NCBI RefSeq assembly: GCF_013408665.1
Contig: NZ_JACCCL010000001.1
Location: 2,160,707-2,224,706 of the forward strand
Length of the DNA: 64,000 nucleotides
Source of the DNA: Sporosarcina sp. JAI121
GTDB taxonomy: Bacteria > Bacillota > Bacilli > Bacillales_A > Planococcaceae
Direction: 5' to 3'
The position numbers and the translations under genes are program-made. Position 1 is the first letter of the stretch. Each line of letters begins with the position of its first letter. A model generated the notes under the pieces. It worked only from the letters and a program-made list of their open reading frames with translations. It did no database searches and was not told the DNA's origin. This document shows positions 33,068 through 43,837 of the stretch, piece by piece.

Positions 33068-33919
33068 TTATTTCGCTATAAAACCAAACTGTACAGAATT
33101 TGCAATTTGTTGATAACCGATTTCTTGGTAGATTTTGTTCGAAGTCCGATTCATTAGATCTGTATACAGAACGCAAAATTTATATTCTTTCAGAAGTTCT
33201 TTTGTTCCAGCTGTAACTAGCGTACGAGCATAGCCTTTTTTCCGTTCTTCCCTCGGTGTAAATACAAAAGAAACTGTAACGCCATGATTTGACGGGCGCG
33301 CTTTTTTCATCATTGAAACTACTTTCCCATTATGCTCCCACATAAACACTTCCTGTTGTTCCACAAATGATGCAACCCGTTTTTCTACATCTTCTTTAGC
33401 TGTAGATGGCAGTCCTGCATCCTCTTCAAACAAGCTGTACCACTTTTCAATTAGCGGGCAATCATCTTTATCTGCAAAACGCCAAGAACCCGGGCTGTCC
33501 TTTAATGACTCATTTACGTTATCCAGTCGGTATATTCCCTGATCCATCAACAATTTATGAGTCATACCTGTTTTCGCTTCCCATTTCTCTGCAAAAAGGA
33601 ATGCCCAAGGTTTCAAGCTAATAATAGAACTAATTTCGATTTCAATTTCCACTATTTTCCTTATTAACAAGTCCATACATTCTTCCAACCTATCTATATC
33701 GGTAAAAATAAGGTTTAAAGGATGCGGAGGTGTCATTTGAAATAGTGCTAGCACTTCCCCACCCACTTCAATTGTTGCCATAAAGGGATTTTCATACCGT
33801 CCTGCTTTGATGGCATGCAACACCCCCAGAAAAAGACTGTGTACATCTTCCCTTGTAGATAAAATCGGTTCCGCTCTCAACGCGAATTCATGCACGTCTT
33901 CAAATTGCTTCAATTCCAT
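33068..33919 (-). CDS. GNAT-family N-acetyltransferase
   Basis: A 283-residue protein with a divergent N-terminal half and a C-terminal GNAT domain. Motif A VSFVFTPREERKKGYARTLV (near residue 220) carries the acetyl-CoA pyrophosphate loop, and CVLYTDLMNRTSNKIYQEIG is motif B. The two-part architecture resembles Bacillus proteins that pair a cryptic and an active GNAT fold. The acceptor is unknown. Two Met codons (33934, 33919) are possible; neither has an ideally spaced site, and I prefer 33919 (MELKQFEDVHEF). Confidence 0.75.
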   Translation of the reverse strand: MELKQFEDVHEFALRAEPILSTREDVHSLFLGVLHAIKAGRYENPFMATIEVGGEVLALFQMTPPHPLNLIFTDIDRLEECMDLLIRKIVEIEIEISSIISLKPWAFLFAEKWEAKTGMTHKLLMDQGIYRLDNVNESLKDSPGSWRFADKDDCPLIEKWYSLFEEDAGLPSTAKEDVEKRVASFVEQQEVFMWEHNGKVVSMMKKARPSNHGVTVSFVFTPREERKKGYARTLVTAGTKELLKEYKFCVLYTDLMNRTSNKIYQEIGYQQIANSVQFGFIAK

Positions 33920-34061
33920 CCCCGCCAACCCCATTCCTAGTAATTAGCAACTTCAAAATGTTAAGATAATTTTACCATAAACGACCAGTACACTACAGCG
34001 AAGTTTGAAATCAATCGATTAGAGGAAAGCTTTAATTATTGAGCATTAACAGTAAAGGGAG

Positions 34062-34649
34062 ATGAAAACCATTTCTGAATTTTGTCCAAAAACATTGACG
34101 GAGGAACCAACCCCTGATCACCTTGTAGATTGTAAGGATTGCGGTTTATATGATCACGGGACGCGGATGGTCTGGGGCGAAGGCAATCCGGAAGCCCCCA
34201 TTATGATTATTTTGGATAATCCAGGAGCACGTGAGAATCGCGGAGGTGAGTCATTTCTTTGTGGAACGCGGCAAACCCTGCAAGAAGTTGCAAGTGATGC
34301 CGGCTTAAAAATAGATGATCTGTACGTCACTTTTATCTTGAAAAGAAAACCCGTGCGTGCATATGAAAAGGAGGTAACGCGTCAAATCTGTATGCAACAT
34401 TTAAATCAGCAGCTTACAGAAAAGAAGCCCAGACTACTTCTATGCTTAGGAAACGTGGCGGTCCAATCCTTTTTCCAGGACCCTGAAGCCGAGGTGAAGT
34501 CATTACGGGGCAGTTGGCATGATATACAAGGATTTCAAACTGCTGTCGCTTATCATCCGCTTGCGGTTAGGCGTCGTCCTAACCTACGATCATTATTCCT
34601 CGAAGACTTGAGATTCGTTGCAGAAAGGTATAGTGATTTGACTGGGTGA
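34062..34649 (+). CDS. Uracil-DNA glycosylase superfamily protein (family 4/5-like, divergent)
   Basis: A 195-residue protein of the UDG superfamily. An N-terminal CKDCGLY (Cys24, Cys27) looks like the first half of the Fe-S site of family 4/5 enzymes, motif 1 is ILDNPGARENRGGESFLCG where the family has GEGPGxxED, and motif 2 is AYHPLAVRRRP with the catalytic-loop His. The usual third ligand (KCRP) is KRKP here, while the fourth (RQICMQHL) is present, so the cluster may be absent or reorganised. AAAGGGAG directly abuts the ATG at 34062, leaving no spacer, so translation may start further on or be weak. Activity on uracil is not assured. Confidence 0.72.
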   Translation: MKTISEFCPKTLTEEPTPDHLVDCKDCGLYDHGTRMVWGEGNPEAPIMIILDNPGARENRGGESFLCGTRQTLQEVASDAGLKIDDLYVTFILKRKPVRAYEKEVTRQICMQHLNQQLTEKKPRLLLCLGNVAVQSFFQDPEAEVKSLRGSWHDIQGFQTAVAYHPLAVRRRPNLRSLFLEDLRFVAERYSDLTG

Positions 34650-34661
34650 CAGTCACCCAGT
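34641..34661 (+). terminator. Hairpin overlapping the UDG-like stop codon
   Basis: ACTGGGTGA (34641-34649) pairs exactly with TCACCCAGT (34653-34661); the TGA stop is in the left arm. TTAAATTAG follows, so it may act as a weak terminator. Confidence 0.4.
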
Positions 34662-34689
34662 TAAATTAGACACTATTCAGACAATTATC

Positions 34690-34730
34690 CCTAAAAAAAA
34701 GACACGCACCGGTTAGATGCATGTCTTTTT
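34690..34730 (-). terminator. Terminator of the ASCH/DUF2269 operon
   Basis: AAAAAGACACGCA pairs with TGCATGTCTTTTT (34718-34730) with one G-U pair; T run on the minus strand. Confidence 0.8.
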
Positions 34731-34760
34731 CTATGTATAACAAGTAGTTATCATTCATAT

Positions 34761-35204
34761 TCACCAAAGCATCGGTTTTTGCACCATGAGCCAAAGCATA
34801 ATTAGCATAAGACCAATATATATCCATGAAGTTGCATTCAAACGATTAAGTATCTTATTTTTATCAGCATCCGGATTTTTAAACTTCCTTAGCACAATTG
34901 TAAATCCTTTGGCCAGAAAAACTCCAGAAAGAAGCATAACAGCAAGCGTCATAATCACCCATGACGTATACCATGGCCAAGGTCCAAATATTAATAAGAG
35001 GACGCCCGTGTAGACGAGAACATGTCCTGCATGCATGACGAGGCGGATGATGACGTTGATTACAGTCAAATATACTTCCTCTTTAACTGTTTCAACGCCA
35101 CGCAATCGCTTAATGATCGGCATTAATATAAATAATGGACCTATGGCGAGAACAGCACTGATAACGTGCAAAAAGACAATCGCACCATAGATTTCCAAGT
35201 TCAT
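34761..35204 (-). CDS. DUF2269-type four-helix membrane protein
   Basis: A 147-residue protein with four TM helices: AIVFLHVISAVLAIGPLFIL, then MHAGHVLVYTGVLLLIF, VIMTLAVMLLSGVFL and WIYIGLMLIMLWLMV. His residues in TM1 (FLHV) and TM2 (MHAGHV) fit the DUF2269/CopD-like group, where haem or metal binding has been proposed. It begins 8 bases after the ASCH gene, so the two are one operon. Confidence 0.7.
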   Translation of the reverse strand: MNLEIYGAIVFLHVISAVLAIGPLFILMPIIKRLRGVETVKEEVYLTVINVIIRLVMHAGHVLVYTGVLLLIFGPWPWYTSWVIMTLAVMLLSGVFLAKGFTIVLRKFKNPDADKNKILNRLNATSWIYIGLMLIMLWLMVQKPMLW

Positions 35205-35212
35205 TCAGAAAA

Positions 35213-35560
35213 TCATTTCTCTATTGGGCTATATTCATGCACCCACACGCTCATTGACGGTATCCATGGCATCTTGGCATGCATCGCAAGAATGGATTGT
35301 TTATATTCTTCCATAGTTGTGTAGCCTTCTTGCCGTGCATGTTCGTCCGTCATATCACCAAGCGTCTGTGAATAAATTGCATCTACTTTAAACTCTTTAC
35401 CTTCAAGTACCATTATTTCACCAAGATCTGCATAAACGCCATTGCGTCGTGTAGCCGTCTTTTCACCATTCAGCACTTTTTGAACATCTTTTGGAATCGT
35501 TACAAGCCTCTCAATCGAACATGTTTTTTCTGGTAGTACTACGTTTGATTCTTCACTCAT
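35213..35560 (-). CDS. ASCH-domain protein
   Basis: A 115-residue small RNA-binding-type domain. The ASCH pattern is visible as IPKDVQKVLNGEKTATRR near the start, followed by VLEGKEFKVDAIYSQTLGDM and the HARQEGYTTMEEYKQ helix, as in E. coli YqfB (N4-acetylcytidine amidohydrolase) relatives. RNA or nucleoside processing is likely but unproven. GAGGCG before the ATG supports the start. First gene of an operon with the DUF2269 membrane protein. Confidence 0.75.
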   Translation of the reverse strand: MSEESNVVLPEKTCSIERLVTIPKDVQKVLNGEKTATRRNGVYADLGEIMVLEGKEFKVDAIYSQTLGDMTDEHARQEGYTTMEEYKQSILAMHAKMPWIPSMSVWVHEYSPIEK

Positions 35561-35815
35561 GTAAATCGCCTCATTTCATAAAATAACATCTCCCCCTATC
35601 ATAACTATTTCCAACGGATTTAGCGAGACTTCTGGTCATTGATTTCAAAAATGGTAACCAAGCTTATCGTAACGGAATCTTTTAAGTGGAGCAAAAGTTA
35701 AAAAACGTTAACAATAACACTAATTCAACGAACGAAATAGCACTCCATTGTCTCAAGAATGAAAAGATCTAGCTCAAACTGTTGCACTATTTAACAATGG
35801 AATTGACTCTACCCC

Positions 35816-35860
35816 AACAAAAGGTGGCCTATCCGCAATTGCGAATAGACCACCTTTTTG
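35816..35860 (-). terminator. Terminator of tcyABC
   Basis: AAAGGTGGCCTAT pairs with ATAGACCACCTTT around TCCGCAATTGCGA; T run on the minus strand. The remaining 35561-35815 shows no gene, only an unassigned CCATTGT/ACAATGG inverted repeat near 35742-35802. Confidence 0.8.
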
Positions 35861-35864
35861 TTGG

Positions 35865-36599
35865 CTATGAAATCAAGTTCAAAAACTGTCGAGTTCGTTC
35901 TTCTTTTGGATTAATAAATAGCTCACTCGGTTTATTCCGTTCAATTACTTTGCCATTATCCATAAAAATAACTTCGTCGGCCGCGTCTTGTGCAAAACGC
36001 ATTTCGTGCGTAACGACGACCATTGTCATTCCTTCATTGGCAAGGTCTTTCATAACCTGCAGTACTTCGCCAACAAGCTCGGGATCTAGCGCGGACGTCG
36101 GTTCGTCAAACAGCATTACTTTCGGCTCCAATGCCAAAGCCCTCGCAATTCCGACCCGTTGCTGCTGACCTCCTGATAGTTGAAAAGGATAGAAGTCGAA
36201 CTTGTCACCTAATCCAACCTTGTTTAACAAATTCTCTGCTTTTTTCCGTGCGACATCTTTAGCTTCTTTTTTTACGATGACCGGCCCTTCCATCACGTTT
36301 TCAAGAGCGGTCTTATGAGGAAATAAATTATAATTTTGAAACACCATACCTGTTTCACTTCTAAAATAGTCAATTTCCTTTTTCGCTACACGTTTAGAAA
36401 AGTCCGCCATATGACCATCAAGAGTTATGCTTCCGGCGGTCGGGACTTCCAGTATATTTAAACACCTAAGCAGTGTCGTTTTACCGGAGCCCGAGGGACC
36501 TATGACAACAACGACTTCTCCTTTATTCACTTCCAGATCGATTCCCTTCAACACTTCAAGTTCGCCGAATTTTTTACGCAAGCCCTTTATTGAAATCAT
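35865..36599 (-). CDS. tcyC: Cystine ABC transporter ATP-binding protein
   Basis: A 244-residue polar amino acid transporter ATPase: Walker [10 protein letters not shown], signature LSGGQQQR, Walker [15 protein letters not shown]-loop VVTHEM. Length is normal. Third gene of a tcyA-tcyB-tcyC operon; specificity is taken from the binding protein. AGGAG precedes the ATG. Confidence 0.9.
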   Translation of the reverse strand: MISIKGLRKKFGELEVLKGIDLEVNKGEVVVVIGPSGSGKTTLLRCLNILEVPTAGSITLDGHMADFSKRVAKKEIDYFRSETGMVFQNYNLFPHKTALENVMEGPVIVKKEAKDVARKKAENLLNKVGLGDKFDFYPFQLSGGQQQRVGIARALALEPKVMLFDEPTSALDPELVGEVLQVMKDLANEGMTMVVVTHEMRFAQDAADEVIFMDNGKVIERNKPSELFINPKEERTRQFLNLIS

Positions 36600-36634
36600 A
36601 TTGTACTCCTTCTATCCGTTGTTTTTCCTTTTCA

Positions 36635-37336
36635 TCACTTTGCAACATATCGATCCAATCGATGCTCGATTCTATCTTGAATTAAGGAAAGGATGAAACA
36701 GATAATCCAATAGATGATTGCTGCCTCGATATAGAGTAGTAAATACTCATAGTTTGCAGATGCAATCTCTTGAGCTCTTCTAAACATCTCTGTCACTAAA
36801 ATGAGTGACGCCAATGAAGTATCTTTCACAAGACTAATAAATGTATTCGATAATGGTGGAATAGATACCCTGGTTGCCTGTGGTAAAATGATCCGCCTTA
36901 ACGTTTGGTAATAATTCATGCCTATCGTATGTGCGGCTTCCCATTGCCCCTTCGGAATCGACAGGATCGATGCACGAATAACTTCAGAAGCGTATGCCCC
37001 TACATTTAATGAAAATCCGAAAACTGCGGCTGGAAATGGATCTATTACAATACCAATCGTCGGCAACCCGAAAAATAGGATAAATAGTTGGACAAGTAAT
37101 GGTGTACCACGTATTGCGGACACATAAATTCTTGCAATGATTTGTAACGGCTTACTTGTAGATATTCTTGCCAATGCAGTTAGTACTGCAAGAATAATAC
37201 CAAAGAAAAAAGAAATGAACGTCAATGGAATCGTATAGTAAAGAGCTCCCTCCAGCAACGGCCAGAGAGAACTTTGAGCAATTTCAATTAGTCTTTGAGC
37301 TTTCTCTGGGTCTGCAAAAATATTAGTTGAGGACAT
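36635..37336 (-). CDS. tcyB: Cystine ABC transporter permease
   Basis: A 233-residue HisMQ-type permease with about five TM helices and the EAA loop [22 protein letters not shown]. The open frame starts at TTG 37345; ATG 37336 (MSSTNIF) is the likely start and overlaps the last codons of tcyA, indicating translational coupling. Moves cystine across the membrane with TcyA and TcyC. Confidence 0.9.
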   Translation of the reverse strand: MSSTNIFADPEKAQRLIEIAQSSLWPLLEGALYYTIPLTFISFFFGIILAVLTALARISTSKPLQIIARIYVSAIRGTPLLVQLFILFFGLPTIGIVIDPFPAAVFGFSLNVGAYASEVIRASILSIPKGQWEAAHTIGMNYYQTLRRIILPQATRVSIPPLSNTFISLVKDTSLASLILVTEMFRRAQEIASANYEYLLLYIEAAIIYWIICFILSLIQDRIEHRLDRYVAK

Positions 37337-38162
37337 CTTCACCAAACCATTTCTCGGAGATTTTTAAATATGTTCCGTCTTCAATCATCTCATTCAATGC
37401 TTTATTTACCGCGTTAACAAGTGTTTCATTACCTTTTCTAAACATTAAACCGCTTTGGGCAACATCATCTGCTGTCGCTACAATTTGTACAGGCGCATCC
37501 GGTTTATGCTTTTTAAAGTCTAAGAAAGACAATTTATCATTTATCGTTACATCGACACGTTTAGAATTGATCAGCTCAATAGCTTGGTTGAATCCTTCAA
37601 CACCAACAATTTCTGCCTCGTAAGACTTTGCCGTTTCTGCATAGTTGCTTGTTAATGACTGTGCAGATTTTAACCCTTTAATATCTTCAAATGCTGTAAC
37701 TTCCTTATTAGCAATGTTCGTTATAAGTACAGCTGAAGATGTAATATAGTGCTCGGAAAAGTCGTACTTCGCTACACGATCCTCGTTTATTCCTACCTGG
37801 TTTGCAATCATATCGAAACGCTTAGAGTCCAATCCCGCAAAAATAGCATCCCATTGTGTTTCAAAAAATACAGGCTCTACGCCAAGGCGTTTTGCTATTT
37901 CTTTTGCAATTTCAACATCAAAACCTGTAAGTTCTCCTTTGTCATCATGAAAACTAAATGGAGGATATGTTCCTTCTGTTCCGATTGCTAACTCTCCTTC
38001 ATCTTGCACCTTTGCTAGTAAGTCTTCGGTTTTCTCCCCTGGTTCACTGTTTTCTTTAGCCACTTCACTGCCACCCTTATTACCTTTATCAGCAGTTCCA
38101 CATGCCACAAGTAAAACGAGTACGCTAAATAGCAAAACTAGTCGTAAACTAATTTTCTTCAT
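37323..38162 (-). CDS. tcyA: Cystine-binding lipoprotein
   Basis: A 279-residue lipoprotein (lipobox LVAC, followed by a Gly/Glu-rich linker). It matches B. subtilis TcyA (YckK) at the ligand-binding segments: [54 protein letters not shown] and the C-terminal [11 protein letters not shown]. First gene of tcyABC. No S-box or T-box is visible in its 230-bp leader, so regulation (CymR-type in B. subtilis) cannot be read here. Confidence 0.9.
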   Translation of the reverse strand: MKKISLRLVLLFSVLVLLVACGTADKGNKGGSEVAKENSEPGEKTEDLLAKVQDEGELAIGTEGTYPPFSFHDDKGELTGFDVEIAKEIAKRLGVEPVFFETQWDAIFAGLDSKRFDMIANQVGINEDRVAKYDFSEHYITSSAVLITNIANKEVTAFEDIKGLKSAQSLTSNYAETAKSYEAEIVGVEGFNQAIELINSKRVDVTINDKLSFLDFKKHKPDAPVQIVATADDVAQSGLMFRKGNETLVNAVNKALNEMIEDGTYLKISEKWFGEDVLN

Positions 38163-38350
38163 AACCCAATCCCCCTAATACATATTAATTAACTTGGTTT
38201 TAAGTATCATACAACATATTATGCTAGTCGTCAAAAAAGAGATTCCTCAATTAATCTTCATTCAACCTTTTCAGCAAAATAAACATCTAACTATTCAGTT
38301 TATTATACCATTCTAATGACTACGCGTCTGCATACAACAAGCAAAGAATG

Positions 38351-38390
38351 AAAAAAGACTCAGTTTCCGATTAACCGGAAACTGAGTCTC
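38351..38390 (-). terminator. Terminator of the rib operon
   Basis: GACTCAGTTTCCG pairs exactly with CGGAAACTGAGTC (38376-38388); TTTTTTC follows on the minus strand. Confidence 0.9.
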
Positions 38391-38398
38391 TTTAGTAA

Positions 38399-38863
38399 TT
38401 ATATTTGTTTCAATAAATTAGCCATTTCGATGGCTACATTCCCTGCATCCCATCCTTTATTGCCGGCTTTCGTTCCTGCCCGTTCAATCGCTTGTTCGAT
38501 CGTATCGGTCGTCAAGACACCGAAGATGACCGGAATGCCTTCCTGCAGATTGATAGCGGCGACTCCTTTTGCCACTTCATTACAAACAAAATCGAAATGC
38601 GGTGTTGCTCCGCGGATGACTGTGCCAAGTGTGATAACAGCATCGTACTTACCGGAAGCAGCCATTTTTTTCGCAATGAGCGGTATTTCATATGCACCCG
38701 GCACCCACGCAACCGAAATATCACTTTCAGCCACTCCGTGACGACGCAATGCATCTTCCGCCCCGCCCAATAATTTTCCAGTGATGAAATCATTGAATCT
38801 CGCCACGACGATACCGACTTTAAGCCCTGTCCCTACTAAATGTCCTTCAAAAATTGTTCCCAT
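38399..38863 (-). CDS. ribH: 6,7-dimethyl-8-ribityllumazine synthase
   Basis: A 154-residue lumazine synthase subunit, the usual length. Substrate-binding segments are present: [53 protein letters not shown] with the catalytic His, and [24 protein letters not shown]. It condenses the RibD product with dihydroxybutanone phosphate. Last gene of the rib operon, 13 bases after ribBA, followed by a strong terminator. Confidence 0.96.
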   Translation of the reverse strand: MGTIFEGHLVGTGLKVGIVVARFNDFITGKLLGGAEDALRRHGVAESDISVAWVPGAYEIPLIAKKMAASGKYDAVITLGTVIRGATPHFDFVCNEVAKGVAAINLQEGIPVIFGVLTTDTIEQAIERAGTKAGNKGWDAGNVAIEMANLLKQI

Positions 38864-38876
38864 CAGTATTTCCCCC

Positions 38877-40070
38877 TCAACTATTCAATAAATGTCCCAT
38901 TTTACTTTTCTTTGTTGCCATATAAACTTTATTAGTAGCTTTTACAGGCATTTCAATTTGAATGCGCTCCGTTATTTCCAACCCATGTCCCGCAAGACCC
39001 GCTATTTTACGAGGGTTGTTTGTCAAAAGATGAATCGACGTTAACCCGAGATTTCGGAGGATTTGCGCGCCGATTCCGTAATCACGAAGGTCATCCGGGA
39101 ATCCTAGTTTCTCATTGGCCTCTACCGTGTCGTATCCTTCTTCTTGCAGCTTGTATGCCTTCATTTTATTGACGAGACCGATACCCCGCCCTTCCTGACG
39201 CATATATAACAGGACACCTCTTCCGGCTTGTTCAATTTGTGCAAGTGCTGCCTGAAGCTGGGGACCGCAATCACATCGGCATGAACCAAATACATCACCT
39301 GTCAAACATTCCGAATGAACGCGGACTAGCACATTTTCAGCATGTTCAATATCACCTTTAATCAAAGCGATATGTTCATGCCCGGTTTCTATTTCTTGGA
39401 ACGCAACAGCTTTGAAATCCCCATAATCCGTCGGCAAGTGAATATCCACGATACGCTCGACAAGTTCTTCGGTAGTTCGGCGATAAGCAATCAGATCCTG
39501 AATCGTTAAAATTACCAGGTCATACTTTTCCGCGATTTCCTTCAGCTGTGGCCCTCTAGCCATCGTTCCATCGACATTCATAATTTCACATATAACGCCC
39601 ACCGGTTCTGACCCGGCAAGCTTCGCAAGGTCGACCGCGGCTTCTGTATGACCTGCCCTCTTTAAGACGCCGCCAGCCTTGGCAATCAACGGGAAAATAT
39701 GTCCCGGTCTTCTGAAGTCAGTCGGTGCAGCTTCGTTCCCCAGCATCTTCAATACGGTTTCCGACCGTTCAAATGCAGAAATTCCAGTATGACAATCCGC
39801 GTGATCAATGCTAATCGTGAAAGCTGTTCCGTTCACATCCGTATTATTGTCCGTCATAAGTCCAAGGTCAAGCTGCTGCGATTTCTCTTCATCTATCGGC
39901 ACGCAAATCAAACCGCGGCCTTCTGTCGCCATGAAATTAATCATTTCCGGCGTTGCGAATTCACCGAGTGCAACAAAGTCCCCTTCGTTTTCCCGATCCT
40001 CATCGTCAACTACAATGATCGCTTTTCCTTTTTTCAGTTCTTCGACTGCTTCTTCTACTGTAGTGTACAT
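38877..40070 (-). CDS. ribBA: Bifunctional DHBP synthase / GTP cyclohydrolase II
   Basis: A 397-residue fusion. The N-terminal RibB domain (residues 1-200) has [16 protein letters not shown] for Mg2+/phosphate binding and [15 protein letters not shown]. The C-terminal RibA domain (residues 205-397) has the zinc ligands [18 protein letters not shown] and catalytic [13 protein letters not shown]. It makes both riboflavin precursors, from ribulose 5-phosphate and GTP. In operon between ribE and ribH. Confidence 0.96.
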   Translation of the reverse strand: MYTTVEEAVEELKKGKAIIVVDDEDRENEGDFVALGEFATPEMINFMATEGRGLICVPIDEEKSQQLDLGLMTDNNTDVNGTAFTISIDHADCHTGISAFERSETVLKMLGNEAAPTDFRRPGHIFPLIAKAGGVLKRAGHTEAAVDLAKLAGSEPVGVICEIMNVDGTMARGPQLKEIAEKYDLVILTIQDLIAYRRTTEELVERIVDIHLPTDYGDFKAVAFQEIETGHEHIALIKGDIEHAENVLVRVHSECLTGDVFGSCRCDCGPQLQAALAQIEQAGRGVLLYMRQEGRGIGLVNKMKAYKLQEEGYDTVEANEKLGFPDDLRDYGIGAQILRNLGLTSIHLLTNNPRKIAGLAGHGLEITERIQIEMPVKATNKVYMATKKSKMGHLLNS

Positions 40071-40083
40071 CTATTTTTCCCCC

Positions 40084-40734
40084 TTAACTGAGGAATCCAC
40101 TTGCGACAAGCGTATCCATTGTTAAACCGCCAGTTGAATTCTCTTTGTTAGTAGTCATTAGCCGTTCGATATATTTTGCCAGCATGTCGCATTCCACGTT
40201 CACTTTATCCCCGGCCCGCTTTCGGCCTATGATTGAATCATCTTGAGTGACCGGAATTAGTGAGATGATAAAACTTTTATCTGTTACACCAAAGACGGTA
40301 AGTGAAGTCCCGTCCACAGTTACTGAACCTTTCGGGATAAAGTATTTCAATAACCCTGCTTCGATACTGATTTCTATATAAATTGCATTTTCTTTTTGTC
40401 TAACCGACACAACTTCGCCGGTGCCATCAACGTGCCCACTGACTATATGCCCGCCGAAACGGCCCTCTGCCGACATCGCACGCTCCAAATTGACGGGACT
40501 TCCCGTCCGCAATGCATGAAGCGTTGTCGCTTTGACAGTCTCGGGCATGACGTCCGCTGTAAATTGATTGCTAGAAAAGTCTGACACCGTCAAACAAACA
40601 CCGTTCACTGCCAGGCTGTCGCCTTTTTTAACATCGCTCAGCACTTTGGTGCAACGAATCGATAGTTGCGATGAATTCGATCCTGGCCTGACCGCTGTAA
40701 CTGTTCCTATTTCTTCGATAATTCCAGTAAACAA
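40084..40734 (-). CDS. ribE: Riboflavin synthase, alpha chain
   Basis: A 216-residue protein with two lumazine-binding barrels: MFTGIIEEIGTV, then DSLAVNGVCLTV and MPETVKATTL in the first, and GHIVSGHVDGTGEV followed by KGSVTVDGTSLTV in the second. It dismutates two lumazine molecules to riboflavin. It lies between the broken ribD and ribBA in the FMN-riboswitch operon. Confidence 0.95.
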   Translation of the reverse strand: MFTGIIEEIGTVTAVRPGSNSSQLSIRCTKVLSDVKKGDSLAVNGVCLTVSDFSSNQFTADVMPETVKATTLHALRTGSPVNLERAMSAEGRFGGHIVSGHVDGTGEVVSVRQKENAIYIEISIEAGLLKYFIPKGSVTVDGTSLTVFGVTDKSFIISLIPVTQDDSIIGRKRAGDKVNVECDMLAKYIERLMTTNKENSTGGLTMDTLVASGFLS

Positions 40735-40740
40735 CTGCCG

Positions 40741-41773
40741 TCAATCCTCCTTCAAGAACTTGGCGTGTATTCGGATGTCTAACCCGATCTGCCGCACATC
40801 TAAAAAACGGAGTGATTCACCTACCGCCATCACGTTCCGCATGTCGTCCATGAATAAAGAAGCACTGTTGCCGATCAGTCGCGGAGCCCTATACAAATAA
40901 AGTTCATACGCAAGACCTTCCTTGAAAAAACTGGAATGAATACGGCTGCCGCCTTCGACAAACAACGTCATGATTCCTTTTTCCGCTAGACGTTTTAATA
41001 CTTCGTTCAAAAAAAGCGGTTCCCGACTCTGGTGAATCGAGTGTGAAAATAATTGTTTCCGCAGCGACGTCAATAACGACATTCGCTGTTTTTGGCGTCC
41101 TGAGATGCCGGTCTAAAATAATTCGAATTGGATTCTTTCCACCATGGGGCAAACGGGTGGTGAGGAAAGGGTTATCGTGAAGTACGGTTTGTACACCGAC
41201 CAAAAAAGCATCATGGATATTGCGGAGGTGATGGACGTCGGTTCGTGATGCAGCCGAAGTAATCCATTTGCTGTCCCCATTCTGCGTTGAAAGTCTACCG
41301 TCTAGAGTTGCGGCGGCTTTCAAGGTGGCGTATGGTGTCCCGTATTTAATGAAATGAAAAAATGCTTGGTTTAACTGCTCTGCCTCTTCCTGTAATATGC
41401 CAGTGAAAACTTCAATTCTGGCAGCTTTAAGAAGCTGGATTCCGCTTCCATTGACAGAAGACTTCGGATTGATGGACGCAATAAAAACACGTTGAATTCC
41501 AGACGATATGATGAGATCCGTACACGAGGGCGTCATCCCAGTATGGGCACACGGTTCCAGTGTCATGTATAGATCTGCACCTATGGAATTCGCACCTGCC
41601 ATCGTCAGTGCATGCACTTCAGCATGAGGTGTCCCAGCTTTTAAGTGTGCACCGGTTCCGATAATCTGACGGTCTTTTACACAAACAGAACCAACTAGTG
41701 GATTTGGTGAAGTTTGTCCTTGTGCAGTACGCGCCAGTTCAAGAGCAATTCTCATATAATGTTGAGGATCCAT
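40741..41773 (-). pseudogene. ribD: ribD (pyrimidine deaminase/reductase) with a frameshift in the reductase domain
   Basis: Start ATG 41773 (MDPQHYMRIALELA) has AAAGGGGG at good spacing; open sequence further upstream lies inside the riboswitch leader. The deaminase domain is intact (HAEVHAL and PCAHTGMTPSC zinc motifs), and the reductase domain begins normally (KAAATLDGRLST, GVQTVLHDNPFLTTRLP). After ETIIFT (about residue 244, near 41043) the reading shifts: the true continuation, HSIHQSREPLFL then VLKRLAEKGIMTLFVEGGS, is in another frame and ends at 40741. Compared with B. subtilis RibD about 14-15 residues also seem missing at the join. Either a real deletion with frameshift or a sequence error. 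As written, the reductase is truncated and riboflavin synthesis would need another RibD. Confidence 0.8.
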
Positions 41774-41782
41774 TTGCATTCC

Positions 41783-41803
41783 CCCTTTCAATTTGTGAAA
41801 GGG
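41783..41803 (-). promoter_or_regulatory. Hairpin sequestering the ribD ribosome binding site
   Basis: CCCTTTCA and TGAAAGGG form an 8-bp perfect stem with a 5-base loop; the 3' arm is the AAAGGGGG ribosome binding site of ribD. It lies after the FMN aptamer, with no T run, suggesting riboswitch control of translation initiation. Confidence 0.65.
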
Positions 41804-41837
41804 CAGAGCCTGCAAGCATAGCACATACAACCAAAAA

Positions 41838-41978
41838 ACTTCTCCCATCCAGACTGTAACTGTCGGTGCCGGAATTACACCAGCTCCACCGCCTTCCAAA
41901 CGAGGAAGGACGGGTCACGGACTGACGAGCTATGCTCGATCACCGCCGGTAAGGAATTTCACCTTGCCCCGAAGAGTT
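41838..41978 (-). ncRNA. FMN riboswitch (RFN element) of the rib operon
   Basis: On the minus strand the RFN blocks appear in order: CTTCGGGGCAAGGTGAAATT, CCTTACCGGCGGTGATC, a variable stem GAGCATAGCTC, AGTCCGTGACCC, a second stem, GGTGGAGCTGGTGTAATTCC and GGCACCGACAGTTACAGTCT followed by GGATG. All conserved cores are present. FMN binding should shut down the rib genes. Confidence 0.96.
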
Positions 41979-42024
41979 TGTTTATATGTGCTACTTTAAA
42001 GTTATCATACTACTCCCGGTAAAT

Positions 42025-42060
42025 CAAAAAAGACTCAGCCCGATTTAACGGTACTGAGTC
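42025..42060 (-). terminator. Terminator of the opuA-type operon
   Basis: GACTCAG (42032-42038) pairs with CTGAGTC (42054-42060), with a T run on the minus strand. Confidence 0.8.
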
Positions 42061-42077
42061 TAATAAATGAATTTAAC

Positions 42078-43829
<1,752 letters not shown>

Positions 43830-43837
<8 letters not shown>

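Noticed and set aside
41774..41899. N-terminal extension of ribD
   Set aside because: It would be encoded by the FMN aptamer and its sequestering hairpin; the real start at 41773 has its own ribosome binding site.
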